DNA of 64,000 bases from Fragum whitleyi (GCA_948146395.1 OX411543.1:72654948-72718947); one strand, 5' to 3'; shown: positions 1-12,400, counted from the stretch's first letter. Notes: generated by a model not told the origin, from the letters alone. Numbers and translations: made by a program.

Positions 1-510
1 ATTTTAAATAACAAAGGGCAATAAATCCAAAATTATGCATGCAAGCATTGTAGTTAATGTGCACTGCACTTTCTCCTCCATGAGATCTATCCACCTATAA
101 AGTTTCAATTTGATTGCTTTTATCCTTTAGGAGATATGTTCAATAAAATCTTAGTACTTTAAAAAAAAAGCAACAACTCCAAAATTATGAAAGCAAGAGT
201 TGTAGTTCATGTGCACTGCACTTCTCCTCCATGAGATCTATCCATCTAACAGTTTCAAGTTGAAAGCTTTTTAACTTTCAGAGATATGCTCTGGACAAAA
301 TGGGCAATAACTCCAAATTTGTGTAAGCAAAAGTGTGTACATCTTGTACACTGCACTTCTCTTCCATGAGATCTATCCATTTTTAAAGTTTCAAGTTGAT
401 AGCTATTATACTTTAGGAGATATGCTCCAGACAAATTAGTTCACAGAATGACGGAACTACAGAATGACAGACAGAGACCATTTCTATATCCCCTTTGCCA
501 AAAATGTTGG
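1..510 (-). repeat. Modular tandem-repeat element, GATCTAT family (edge copy)
   Basis: Three units of roughly 135-150 bp repeat the theme 'GTGCACTGCACTTCTCC', 'ATGAGATCTATCCA', 'AAAGTTTCAA'. The reverse complement matches units at 41400-42348, so this copy is on the minus strand. Its right part reads 'CATTTCTATATCCCC', the mirror of the 'AGGGGATATGG' start of the other copy. The window edge cuts it off. No coding potential. Confidence 0.7.
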
Positions 511-650
511 GGTTTAAAAAGCAATTTCGCATTCGGCTACAGTATTTTCCTTAGAATGATGCATCGCGGGTAAGAGGTTAGAAAAAACTGTAGTTAAGGA
601 ACACTGGCATTAAGCCAAATTGATTGTCGAATGCTAGATAAAAATCTCTA

Positions 651-1559
651 TCATTGTCGGTGTCTGAACATATCATATCCCATCAAAAGGAAAGCTCCAC
701 CAACTGATCGCAGCAACTGGACTCCAAACCCATCCATAAAGGGCCTGAATCCCTCATTCTTTACAATAAAACGGGCACAGTCTAAAGCACCTTTATACTT
801 GACTGGTTCACAGGATCTCATCATCATTCGTCGACGAACAGTATCTATTGGGTAGGACATCATTCCAGCAGTGAGAGTGACGACATAACCCAACAAAAAG
901 GAATTTAATACCTGGGCAGAGCCTTGACCACCTGCAACAATTGGTCGAAGGGTATCATACAGTCCAAAGTATAATCCTCTATATACTGCGATACCCACAA
1001 TTGCTGTCCAAAAACCACGGTACAGGCCTGTTATACCATCTGATTGCAAAGTTTTTCTGTAAACATCTGTCATCCCACTGAATTGACGCGTAGTGCTTTT
1101 TTCTCCACTAAGGACATCACATGCAAGACGATTTCGACAATAGCCAAAAGAATACACAAGGACTAAGGAACACAAGCCAGCCATTGAACCTTGCATAATG
1201 TTCTTGGATATAATAACAGCATGAGAATCCCCAGGCTTACCCTGCAATATGCTAGTTTGCTTGATGAGATCTTTGATTGCAAAACCTGTAGCATTAGTAA
1301 GTAGCCCTTGACAAATGCTTGCAACATTGCCCCTCCAGAACTGAATAAGCCCTTCTGTTTGATATGTTCTACGTACACAATTGATAATGCCTCTGTAGCG
1401 CTGATTCAGGCGCTGGCTAAGGACCATTTCATTCTGACACTGTAGGAGTAACTTCACCCTGTCAATCGGAGCCTGGAGTGTTGTACCAACTATACCAGAG
1501 CCCACAGTAATCAGCATTACTGGTAACTGTCCCTGCGGTGGAGGTTTATTGTCCTTCAT
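651..1559 (-). CDS. ADP/ATP-carrier-like mitochondrial carrier (SLC25 family), divergent, single exon
   Basis: An uninterrupted 302-residue frame with the three-fold mitochondrial carrier layout, about 100 residues per repeat. Repeat 1 has PIDRVK at 31-36. Repeat 3 has YPIDTVRRRMMM at 236-247; the RRRMMM run is the hallmark of ADP/ATP carriers. Length matches the family (about 300). It would sit in the mitochondrial inner membrane with six helices. Oddities: the repeat 2 signature is degraded (YSFGYCRNR at 136-144, where the family has P and D at the second and fourth positions). Against bovine AAC, two nucleotide-contact residues are changed: the Lys before the first signature is Thr26, and the Arg after RGN is Gln84. 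Tyr193 and Arg284 are kept. So the fold is certain, but ADP/ATP exchange is not. Start: a full-length N-terminus at this Met; the Kozak context is weak (C at -3), but a good splice acceptor lies directly upstream, suggesting a non-coding first exon. Confidence 0.9.
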   Translation of the reverse strand: MKDNKPPPQGQLPVMLITVGSGIVGTTLQAPIDRVKLLLQCQNEMVLSQRLNQRYRGIINCVRRTYQTEGLIQFWRGNVASICQGLLTNATGFAIKDLIKQTSILQGKPGDSHAVIISKNIMQGSMAGLCSLVLVYSFGYCRNRLACDVLSGEKSTTRQFSGMTDVYRKTLQSDGITGLYRGFWTAIVGIAVYRGLYFGLYDTLRPIVAGGQGSAQVLNSFLLGYVVTLTAGMMSYPIDTVRRRMMMRSCEPVKYKGALDCARFIVKNEGFRPFMDGFGVQLLRSVGGAFLLMGYDMFRHRQ

Positions 1560-1585
1560 CTGAAGATTAAACAGAGAAAACCCTA
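1560..1585 (-). promoter_or_regulatory. Candidate 3' splice site directly before the SLC25 start codon
   Basis: Read on the minus strand, the bases before the ATG are a pyrimidine-rich tract ending TTTAATCTTCAG. That is a good acceptor, and the frame contains no upstream Met. I infer a 5' UTR intron ending at or next to the start codon. If so, the one-exon coding region need not be a retrocopy. The first exon is not identified. Confidence 0.4.
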
Positions 1586-1617
1586 AGAAGTTTTGAAAAC
1601 ACTTTGGTCATTTTCTA

Positions 1618-1686
1618 GGGGTCAGTACAAAACTAATGTAAGTGCCTATGTTTACATCGGCACTTACAATAGTTTTGTGCTAACCC
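1618..1686. repeat. Hairpin MITE, AAGTGCC family
   Basis: Near-palindrome: 'GTAAGTGCCTA' on the left answers 'GGCACTTACAATAG' on the right, bounded by GGGTCAGTAC and GTGCTAACCC. The same design recurs at 5820, 6120, 7010, 7119 and 38603, with half copies at 2839 and 43068. It lies just upstream of the carrier gene. Confidence 0.75.
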
Positions 1687-1724
1687 TTTATAAGAAGAAA
1701 ATAATATTTGTGTTTATTTATTAT

Positions 1725-2365
1725 AGGGTTAATTCATGTTTTAAAGGGCGATTACATTTGCAGAGACCCGAAAAAATGGTTAAACACCAGAGTGCCAAGC
1801 ACAAGGACTTTAAAGCATTTTTTAGGGTCTCCGCAAATGTTAACCCTCTCTAAAACGTGAATTGACACTATTATTGCATAAAAAGGAAGGCTAAGGTATT
1901 TATTTAGCAGTGATTGCCAAATAATTCATAGAAACGTTTCAAAATGAGCCACAAACCTACCAAAAATGGGCTATATTGCTTTATGTATTGCATTGTCACT
2001 TTTGTTGATACCGCCGTTGCTTGGTGAATTCATGTTGTCACAAAATTTAACGCGGGAATTAAACCAATGTCTTTAATTATGCTCTAAATTAACGTTAACC
2101 ATTTTACTTATCAATTTATTGTATACTCGTCAAAATCAAACCTTTGATGTATAATTATCAAAATGCATTGATATATATCAACAAATGTTGCAGAAAAAAA
2201 GTTTCATTAAAATTAATGAGCTGTTGAGGCCCAAGATTGATGATATGTACGGACAAAACCTGGGTGTTAATGGTTGGTGAATTTACTACGACCAGGTAAT
2301 GTCCAATAACATATGCCAATATTGACCTGAAAATTCACATTCTATGCAATAATTCTACATTATTT
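1725..2365 (+). repeat. Interspersed repeat, uninterrupted (empty-site) copy
   Basis: Starts TAGGGTTAATTCA and runs through 'ATTATTGCATAAAAAG', 'TTCATAGAAACG' and 'CACAAAATTTAA'. A second copy at 17985-20650 has the same landmarks in the same order but is split by a 2 kb element. Here the corresponding point, between 2003 and 2004, is intact. No coding potential; class unknown. Confidence 0.7.
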
Positions 2366-2715
2366 CACGGGCCCTAAATATATGTATATTGAGAGTTCCT
2401 AAATTATTTTAACGGCAAACCCTACATGCAAATTAGATATCTGTACATCAACACTACAGCACTGCATAGACCTTCTTTTATTTGAATAGTAAACACTGTT
2501 CAATGGTCATCCCTTTCCAAGGCTTCTTCAAAGACTGATAAGAACTTAAAGTCTGTTCAATTGCCAGTTCAATGGTACCTTGTCCTAGTTTACAAATACA
2601 TATATGTACTTGTAATATGAATTTGCTCAAATTAGAAGTAAACAAAAAAACAGGAAGAAATGTTTCGATCTTTAATCAATGTCACTGAGGGGCTGTTCAT
2701 GCTGAACCCAGAACA
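2366..2715. other. Intergenic DNA, nothing recognised
   Basis: AT-rich spacer between the two divergent genes. I see no open frame, RNA gene or clear repeat. Confidence 0.5.
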
Positions 2716-2876
2716 TTAACCCTTGACATGCTGAACCCGGAATATTCCTGCTTTGGCAAGAGCTATAGACAAACATCAGCCTGCACATATGTGCGGTCTG
2801 ATGTTAGTCTACGCCACCTGTTTCTTACTTTCAAACCTATAATGGCACTTACAATAATGTTGCACTGATCCCTTGA
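2716..2876 (+). repeat. Truncated TTAA MITE (CCCTTGTCATGCTGAA family) joined to a half hairpin MITE
   Basis: Starts TTAACCCTTGACATGCTGAA at 2716 and follows the complete copies at 20841 and 29701 through 'CCTGCACATATGTGC' and 'CCACCTG'. The right terminus is missing. At 2839-2876 a right-half copy of the AAGTGCC hairpin family follows ('GGCACTTACAATAATG'). Confidence 0.6.
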
Positions 2877-3256
2877 TCCATATGTTGGTATGAGTTTTAG
2901 AGAACTGTGAAGAATTTATGTAACAATAAACTTAAAGTAAAACACGCATTGTCTAAAGGCAATATCAAGGATAATATATTTTTATTCCTTTTTAACAGTG
3001 CCATGACAAGTATCCTTTCGGTTTCATTTCGAGATGTACATGTACATAAAATGTTTACTGGAGCATGTTTTGACATGGATATCACAAAGGAATTATTTTT
3101 GAATTAAGGAACAGGAATATTATTATAGAGACAAATGTCAACAGGAAGAAAAGAACCGAGAGGCAACAGCCTATAGACAATTTCAAAGAAAAAAAAAAAG
3201 ATTTAAGAAATGACAGTTTTACCTTGACTGGATGTTGGATTATCACCGTGTAAACA

Positions 3257-3300
3257 AATATCACATGACAATCACGTGACAGAAAGCAATATCACATGAC
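3257..3300 (+). promoter_or_regulatory. Three MiT/TFE-type sites (CLEAR/M-box) upstream of DNase II
   Basis: TCACATGAC at 3261-3269, TCACGTGAC at 3272-3280 and TCACATGAC at 3292-3300, the last ending 15 nt before the start codon. TCACGTGAC is nine of ten bases of the CLEAR consensus GTCACGTGAC bound by TFEB. The outer pair reads GTCATGTGA on the other strand, the M-box bound by MITF/TFE proteins. Starts are 11 and 20 bp apart, about one and two helical turns. Since DNase II is a lysosomal enzyme, control by the lysosomal biogenesis programme is a reasonable inference. The start of transcription is not known. Confidence 0.7.
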
Positions 3301-3315
3301 TTTCCCTTTGACAAG

Positions 3316-3446
3316 ATGGCGGGAAGGGCCGGGTCAGTTCGTTCTCAGGGAATTATGTCAGTGGTTTTCTCTTTACTCCTTTTGTGTTATATGCGATTTT
3401 GTGAAAGTCTGCAGTGTATGTCACATGCAGGAAAACCTGTCGATTG
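3316..3446 (+). CDS. DNASE2: DNase II exon 1: signal peptide and mature N-terminus
   Basis: Codes for residues 1-43 and the first two bases of Trp44. A basic N-region is followed by the hydrophobic stretch SVVFSLLLLCYM, then SLQC, where Cys34 aligns with the first mature cysteine of the family, and KPVD. The donor is TG|GTGAGT. Cleavage is probably a few residues before Cys34. Confidence 0.9.
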
Positions 3447-6400
3447 GTGAGTGAAGCACAATTAAGACTTCGTGTAAGGATTGCGTGAAATATACAAGAT
3501 ACAAGATTTTATTCAGAAAACTCACATAACATAGTGGGTGTCCTCCAATGAAAAGATCATAACATAGTGAAATTATATAGCAGCAAGAAAAAATCGTAAT
3601 AAGATTATCTTAACATAATAGATGTTGTAATGTAGTCACAGATATATTTAGTTTCTACAATGTTTACTGGGTTCATCAGACGAGTAAATAATTGTAATGC
3701 AATATCGGTGTCTGGTTTACAGTCGTGGTATTCAATTCGCATTTTGTCAGGGGTGTGGAATTCCCATGCCCGACTTGTCCAACTCGGGCTTTTGTACTTG
3801 CGGACAAGTAAATTTTCCTAAACCACTTGTCCAAGGACAAGTAAATACCAGGGCAAATCTTGGAATGTTGCTTAAAAGAATTAAGAGAGAAATCATCCTA
3901 ATGTTCATATCATAGGGTAGAAAACATTGTTTTTAATGAAGAAAATGCTGGATACCAGCATTTTCTTCATCAAAAGGCAATGTTTTTTTCATTTTTTTTC
4001 TATTAACTCTCTAGGGGGACAAGTTCATTTTGATCTTGGACGAGTAGAAAATCCGCTTTTACTTGTCCAGGGACAAGTGGAGAAAATTTAATTAGTATTT
4101 CCACACCCCTGATTTTGTTGAGTAAAATATCCCTAGGTACATCATATTTTGAGCAATGAAGCATAAAATGTTCTTCATCTTCTAGTTTATTACAGGTAGC
4201 ACAGACCCTTTGTTCACGGGGATCTTAGGTCTAAAATAACGACCTATAATATAATCTAGGGTCTAGATTCTAGGGGCCAACTTATTTCTGACCCGATTTC
4301 GGGTCGGGTGTAGACTGGTCTCACTGTCGAATATCAGCTATTCTGATGGTCGATATATGGACTAGTCTAGAGCTGGTAGCCCGCTTTCTGAGAGATACTC
4401 TGATGTTGCGGGCAACAGTACCCGCCCAGGGTCAGAAATAAGTTGGCCCTAGATCTAGATTCTAGTCTCTGATTATATTTATAGCCGTATCACTTCATAG
4501 TTCAAAACAGGGCTTTCAGAGTGAAACTATCTAAAGAACATGTAATTATGGGGACAAAGGGGGACCAAGGGATGAAAGGTAATCCATTGGATCAATCTAG
4601 TCGAAGTTCAAAGTCAGCAGACGATAATGTCGGGAATTTTTTCAAGTGCTGTAGTTACAGGATTTGAACACTTTCTCTCGTAGATCTATAACAGTCTAGT
4701 TTTATGAACCTCTATCATCAAATTTTCAGGAAAAAATACATGAGCTTGTGCGTGCATGACTTTTCCAACAATTTGAAACATGCATAAAGCAAAGATGCTG
4801 GCTAGCTTGTGCATCTGCACAGGCTGACCAGTCTTCACTGTGCAACGTCCAGATAGATAAGGTCTCATAGTATCTTTAGGTAGTTGAGTGTTCCTCTATT
4901 AACACCATGTAAATTTAGCTGCCTGTGCTGCTGAATGTTTGCACCTGACCGTGACATGTATGTCAAATTAAATTGTTGGAAATGTCATGCACTCGCTCAT
5001 TTAGCCATTTCATTTATTTTTGGAGCTTTATCTAAATCCTATAGTTCTGAAAGAAATTTGTTTAGGTTCAATCAAAATAAGTTTTGGAAACACAGGATCC
5101 AGGTCTGTTATTGGAGTGGTTTGACTGAATTCAAATAAATAGAGGATATTGAATGAGTGGTCATTGAATACTGAATTTATTAAACGAGTCATCTATAAAC
5201 AGATGAAAACGAGGCTATATTCTGTTTATAATTATATGACCCAAATTTTAGCGAAAAATCGCCAATATTCTTGAAATTCAACATTTCAATTTTCCGCAAA
5301 ACTTATAACGCCGTTTAAAAATGATGTCACAAAACATTGATTATGTCGTCATTTTCGCGGTTACAAAATAGCGTTGCTCTGAGCTCATTTGCATAGTTAT
5401 TCCACTAGTGTAATAACACCTTTGTAATATCAAAAATATTCAATGTGGTTATTTCACTCCGGCGACGTAGGTCTTATTATAAAATTGAATTTAATAATTT
5501 AGTGTTACAAGGGGAAAGGGGGGGTGTCAACCTGCTCAAACCTCAGCTAGATCCACCAATAATAACATAAGCAGAGCAATATCACTACATAATTAGATCA
5601 ACTCATGTTTGGGTCAGATGTAAAATATTGTGCTTTTGATAATAGATCCCATAGCTGGGTTTTACCCTAATTCATCAAAAAAAATTCCAGAAATGCCTTA
5701 AAAGCCACTTATTAAAGCCATAATTATGTTTGGTGGTTAAACTATGACTGCATGACAATATATGGTTTGGTTTAACTTACCGTACTAATTTTTTAAACAC
5801 TTGGATTGGGCATTTCAATGGCTCAGTGTGAAACAGTTGTAACTGCCTATTTGTTTATAGGCAGTTACAACTGTTTCACGCTGAGTCATCGATTTGCCAA
5901 TATAAATGAGGTCAAATGGTTAATCATGAAGATGGAATTTATACTGCATATGAATAACTCAACTTAGATATTTATACATTATGTACAGTAGACAAATCAA
6001 TATTTTTGAAAATTATAAGTTTTAATAAACTGTAGCTAGTAATTTTGATCACCCAACATAAACATAATAGTGATTTCATTTCAGATCCTCTGATCCTTAC
6101 AGATGTTGGGATCCATCAAGGGGTCAGTGCAACACTATTTTAAGTGCCTATGAATATATAGGCACTTACAATAGTGTTAAACTGACGCCTCGCCATGGTC
6201 TTCAGACCTGGCCCTCTTGAATGAAACATTTGGCAAAGCCTGTTCTTGATAATTTCTCACAGCCTTGATTAGATAACATTGATATTTTAATCAATTATCA
6301 CAATGTTACTCCATTTAACATGCAACTGTTTTTGGCTTAAGAATGTTATAATAACTTTGAAATAAAAGAAGATCAAAAGAAAGATTTAAATCTTCTGAAC

Positions 6401-9400
6401 ATGCAGTTATTTTCATGACCTTTTCTCCAAACAAAAAAGAGTCCTCTGAGAGAATAGCCCAGGTTTTTTAACCCTTTGCTGTTTAATCCCTGCTATTTAC
6501 GTGTCTGTGATTTTATGATTGAGAAAACATTGTGAAAAAAGAAGAAATTGCTTCTGACAAGCAATTTCTTCATTTTCCACACTATTTTCTACCCTACTGA
6601 ATAGTTATTTTTCGAATGAAATCCACTTTAAATTTTCTTTATTTTGTAAAACAGGAAAGGGTTAAAGGGTTTCAGGAATTTTGTAGTTGAAATCTGCATA
6701 TCTGACCATTTATATAATAATTCTGTTTATTCAAACAGCTTTTTGCCATGAAATTCATTTAAAAAAAACTTATAAATAACAAAATAAGGATATACATGTT
6801 TAAGGTATTTGTTAAGAAAACTTCCTTGATAAATTTTAACCCCAACAATTGATCCTTACTTAGAAGAAAGTAAAGGATAGTTGTGTAATAAATATTTACA
6901 AACAGGAAAGAAAATACTTAAATCATATTTGTAAATTTGACCCTTGCTTAATCTATTTTTCCATTTCCGTTAAGTTAAGTTTTTTTTGAGGGGGTCATGA
7001 TTTGCAATGCAACACTATTGTAAGTACCTATAATTAAATAGGCACTTACATTAGTCTTGCTCTAAACCTTTGCATTACTGAACAATGATTTTCTCATTAC
7101 CTTTTCAACCCTGTAACAATGACTCATTGGGAAACAATTGTAACTGCCTATAAACATATATAAGCAGTTACAACAGTTTTGGGCTGAACCATAGATATGA
7201 CATATTGACAGTTCTTTTGTAGTACCATGCAATTCTCCTTCAAATATAGTCATGATATTCCTTGAATTAGTGAACCAATCTTAAACTTTGTACTTTGTCT
7301 TGCTTTGACTACTGTTTAATTGTCTGAAATGATCCCTATCAGACTGGGAAAAGACAAAGAGCTATTTGGCCTTGTATTGTTTCCAATATGACATCTTAAT
7401 TTTGGGTTTAGCCTCTGAAAATACCATTATCCTGCTGTGATATATAATTGAAATTTGGGCCTTTACTAGGTTAAAATAAGTCTTTTTTCCTTGTAGATTG
7501 TATCATGAAAAATGACTTTCTTAGTGACATGTTTTTTACTGTTTTACCCCGTCTTATTTTTTAGCTCCACTGGCCAAAGGCCACTGGGGCTATTGTCATG
7601 GCGTGTCCGTCGTCTGTCAGCGTCCGTCTGTTGTGCATCTGTGCGTGTGGCATGCGTCCGTCCGGTTGTAAACATTTTCTTTAAAATTCTTCTCCCCAGA
7701 AACTACAGGATGAATTTTAACCAAACTTCACAGGAATCATCCTTGGGTGACACTCTTTCAAAGTTGATCAAGAAATTTTGATCCAATGAAAAATATGGAT
7801 TTAATGGGCGTGGCTTGTAACTTTCCAAAATGGTAAAAAGTGAGTTTTCTCAGAATCTAATAGATGGATACCAATTAAATTTTACATGAATGATCCTTGG
7901 TTGACCCGTTATCAGTCTACAAAAAATTATTGTGATCGGATGGAAAATATTGATTTTATGGGCGGAGGTCATTTTTCTTTATGTTATGTAGTGGAAACTG
8001 TAAAAATCATTTTCTCTGAATCTAATTGATGGATATCAACCAAATTTCACTGGAATGATCCTTGAGTCACCCTATATCAGTCTACAAAAAAAAATGTGAT
8101 TGGATGAATAGTATGCATTTTAATGGGCGGTGGTCATTTTTCTATATATTATGTTATATAGTGGAATCTTTGAAAATCATTACTCAGAATGTAACAGATG
8201 GATATCAACCAAAGTTCTTTGGTATGATCCTGGGTGACCCATTATCATACAGCCAAAATTTATTGTGATGTGATGAAAAATATGTGTTTTATGGGTAGAG
8301 GTCATTTCTCTGTATGTTTTATAGTTGAAACTTTGTAAATGTCATTTTCAACATCAGTAGAGCCCAAAATATCTAGAAATCTAGTTTATTTTGTGGTTTC
8401 TGGTATATTTTACTGTTTTAACCCTTTTATGTTTCTTGAGATTTTGGAATAGTCCAAAGAGAAAAATTTAAGGTTTTAGAGTGCTATTTGAAACAAAACC
8501 ATCCTATACTGCAAAAAAATACTGTATTAATAGAAGAAATTGCTTGTAAGAAGTGATTTCTTCTATTTTCACTATAGTTTTTTAAAATACTTGTATTAAA
8601 TTATAAGGAGTTAGGGACAACTCTCTGAAAAGTCATTTTTGAGATTGCCCCTAATTGAATTGACTTCTTTTAAAATTACCTCTTTTGAATTGGCCTCTTT
8701 TGAAATTACCTCGATTTGATTGACTTCTTCTAGAATTATCTCTTTTTGGTTGACCTTTGTTAGATCTAACAGGACTCGTGTTTGACCCGTAAACCAGGGT
8801 TTTGACCCCTAAAAACTGAAGTTTATTCATTTGACCCCTAGAAATTTCTTCCAGGGGGTCATTTTGACCCCCTTGAGAGAAATTACTAAGGGTCAAAAAC
8901 ATGGTTTTATACCTAAGATTTTCACAAATTCCACTATCTAAAGTTTTACAAATTCTTTACTTACATCAAATCATTTCAAGAAAAAGGTAAATGACTCGTT
9001 AATGTGCTAAATTCTACTTATGTTTTGCCTTTTAATAGTTTTGACCCCTTTAAAATCAGTTTTGACCCCCAAACTTTCTAAGGTGATGAGTCAATGACTC
9101 CTCAATGTCAAATACTAACACAAGCCCTGATCTAATCTTTAGGGGAGTAACAATAGGTCGAAGTATCGCTGTATTGTAATAGTTGCCTTTCTGCATGTTT
9201 TATCAGAGAATGAGGTCAAATCCAATTCTTTTAAAGGGAATATCTGTAATTAACTGATTTGATAATTCACTTGCCATTGACAAGGTAAACAGCATCTTAC
9301 TAGACCGATATAAAGTCTAATAAAAGGTGGAAGCTTTAACATTGATTTTTATCTATTTTTAGCTCACCTGAGCACATCGTGCTCAAGGTGAGCTTTTGTG

Positions 9401-12400
9401 ATCATTGAATGTCCGTCGTCCATCGTGTGTCGTCTGTCGTCCGGCGTCAACAATCTTAGTGTTTACACTCTAGAGGCCACAAAAATGGCCCAATCTTCAT
9501 GAAACTTAGTCAGAATGTTGGTCAGGTCACAAGGATGAACCCTATTGAAAACGGGAAGGATCCATGCCATATCATGGGAAAAGGGGCCTTAATGACAATT
9601 TTCTTGTTTACACTCTAGAGGCCATAAATATGGCCCAATCTTTATGAAATTTGGTCAGAAGAATGGCCAAGCCACAAGGATGATCCCAATAGAAAATTGG
9701 AAGGATCCGTGCCATATCATGGGAAAAGGGGCCTTAATGACAATTTTCTTGTTTACACTCTAGAGGCCATAAATATGGCCCAATCTTTATGAAATTTGGT
9801 CAGAAGAATGGCCAAGCCACAAGGATGACCCCTATTGAAAATGGGAAGGATCTGTGCCATATCATGGGAAAAGTAGCCTTAATGACAATTTTCTTGTTTA
9901 CACTCTAGAGGCCACAAATATGGCCCAATCTTTATGAAATTTGGTCAGAAGGTTGGCCAAATCACAAGGATGATCCCTATCGAAATTGGGAAGGATCTGT
10001 GCCATATTACGGGAAAAGGGGCCTTAATGACAAATTTCTTGTTCACCCTCTAGAAGCCAAAAATACATCTCAATTTTCTTGAAACTTGTCAGAATAATGG
10101 CTAGGTCACAAGGATGAACCCTATTGAAAATTAGAAAGATCCGTGCCATATCACAGGAAAAGGGGCTTAATGACAATTATCTTGTTAACACTTTAGAGGC
10201 CACAAACATGGCCCAATTTTTATGAAACTAGGCCAGAATGTTTGCCAGGTCACATGAAACTTGTTTAGAAAAGGCTAGAAATTGATGCAGGGATCATAGG
10301 AATAGAGTAATGTTTTTCTTTGAAAGATTAAATGGTCATTTAATGATCTAGCATTTAATTTTGCTTAGGGAGAAGTCAAAAAGACGAAGGTGAGCAATAT
10401 AGGACCATCATGGTCCTCTTGTTTCTGTAAAAACAACTATTGTGATAGTATTGCAATTGTTTTCTGACTATTGCAATACTATTCCAATAGCAACTTTACT
10501 ATCGCAATACTATTGTAATACTTATTTTGAACTCAATAGTCAACCCTACTAATCTTTTTTCAAAATAATTGTTTTGTATAGTTCCCTGATAGTTCGTTTT
10601 AGCTGTCTCATTATTTGTTGAAACTATGGACATGACATACTGGTTGCACCAACCAGTATAATTTTATGAAATATCCCTTCACAGGTTTATTGCTTACAAA
10701 CTCCCGCATCACATGAATCCACTTCCAGATGATTCCTTCTACTACATGGACCCAGATCAACCTGCATGGCAACTGTCAGATACCACCATGAAAAACCAAG
10801 ATCATGCTGTCTATTACACACTCCAACAAATTTATTCCGCACCAAAGGTAAATTAGACATGTTTCCTACTACATTTTTTTTTTTCAGATGGCAATTCAAG
10901 AATTTGTAAGTGGTGCAATCTTATAAAAACAACAACCTATGTAATAGAAAATATTTAAGGGAAATGAGAACTTAATTGCATGTTAAAAGTTATTTCTCCT
11001 TTTCCACAGAATCATATGAAAATCAATGAGGGATTATAAAGTCTTAGGATAGTGTAACTAAGGAAAGGCTTGAATAGAGAATCTTTGAATACTAAGCAGC
11101 ATATTTCTGCTGATCACAAAGTTCTTGTTTACAGTATTAAACAAAATTAGACTGTACTTTGACAAAGCCTGATCTTAACCAATACTGCCCGTTTTCTTCA
11201 TGATTATTGTTGGAAAAACATTTTGAAAATTCCCAATCACTTCCAATCTACCAAAACTTGGTAGGATAAGGGTTAAATATATTCCTTCAATTTTCATGGA
11301 TCTGGATCAGCCAGTATGGTTGCTGTGACATGACACTCTCTTTGATCATGAACAGACTTTTTAGCTGGACTATTTCTATTTGTAGAAAGGGGGGGGGGGG
11401 AATTCAAGTTGCATAAGATCTGATCATAAAGTGCTCAAGGTGAGCTATTGTGATCAGTCAATGTTCAGGGTTTGTCTGTTTGTCAACAATTTTAAAAGAA
11501 ATCTTCTCATTTGAAGCTACTGATCAGAATTAGACCAAATGTCAAAAATTGATCCTGGGATTTTGAATCAGAGTCAAAACGTAGTAAAAAAAAGGGGGTC
11601 AAAAGGTCAAATCTTTTAAGAAATCTTTTTCTCTGAAAGGACTGAACAGAAATTGACCAAACTTCATGTAAATTATCCTTGAGTCATGCTTTTTTCAGAA
11701 TACTAAAATATTTTAAATCACAGTCAACATTGGGTCAAAATAGGGCTGAAAAAAGGGTCACAAGGTCAAATCTTAAGATAATCTTCTCCTCTGAAACTAT
11801 TTGTCAGATTTTAATCAAACTTTATGATATGATACTTAGGTCATGCTCTTATAAAATACTTCAAAGAATTGGACCGAACATCAAAAAAGGTCAAAATAAG
11901 GTTAGAAAGGGGTTCAAAAGGTGAAATCTTATTTTTGCTCTAGAACTTACAATTTTGGCTCAGTCTTGCTGAAATTTACTCAGGATGTTTGTCTAGGCTT
12001 AAGGAAGAGCCCTAATGATTTTGAGTGAAATCCAACTCATATCAAGGGAAAAGGTACCTTTTAGACAATTTTCTTGTTACTACTCTAGAAGTCACTCTTT
12101 GGCTCATTTTTTCCCAAATGTGCTCAGGATGTTTGTCAAGTCATAAGGAAGGATCCTATTGATTTTGTGGCATTTAGACTTAATTAATGTAAAGGGAGTA
12201 GAAGTCTTATAAACTATTTTCTTGTTACCACGCTAGAGGTCATAATTTTCACCCAATCTTTCTCAAACGTGTTCAGGATGTTTGTCTGGTCATTAGAAAA
12301 AATTCCATTCCTTTTGATTGCATTAAGAGTTAAGGCATGGGAAAAGGAGCCTCAAAGATAGTTTCCTTATTCTCTTTTTAGCTCACCTGAGCACATGCTT

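Noticed and set aside
651..1559. Retrocopy of an ADP/ATP carrier
   Set aside because: Not accepted on present evidence: no poly(A) tract or flanking duplication is visible, and a good splice acceptor precedes the start codon.
3697..3915. Cysteine-rich frame resembling a zinc ribbon (CQGCGIPMP, CTCG)
   Set aside because: It runs from the LINE remnant into the end of a MITE whose second copy lies at 30446-30784. The cysteines come from the CAGGGGTGTGG and ACTTGTCC motifs.
4686..5138. Two small frames on opposite strands
   Set aside because: Both overlap the MITE at 4741-4999, whose ends recur at 56798-57013.
5820..5887. microRNA precursor
   Set aside because: The stem is a palindrome repeated at six or more places in the window, so a MITE explains it better.
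9356..10421. CRISPR-like periodic array
   Set aside because: Whole 145-bp units are repeated; there are no short repeats with unique spacers, and the genome is animal.
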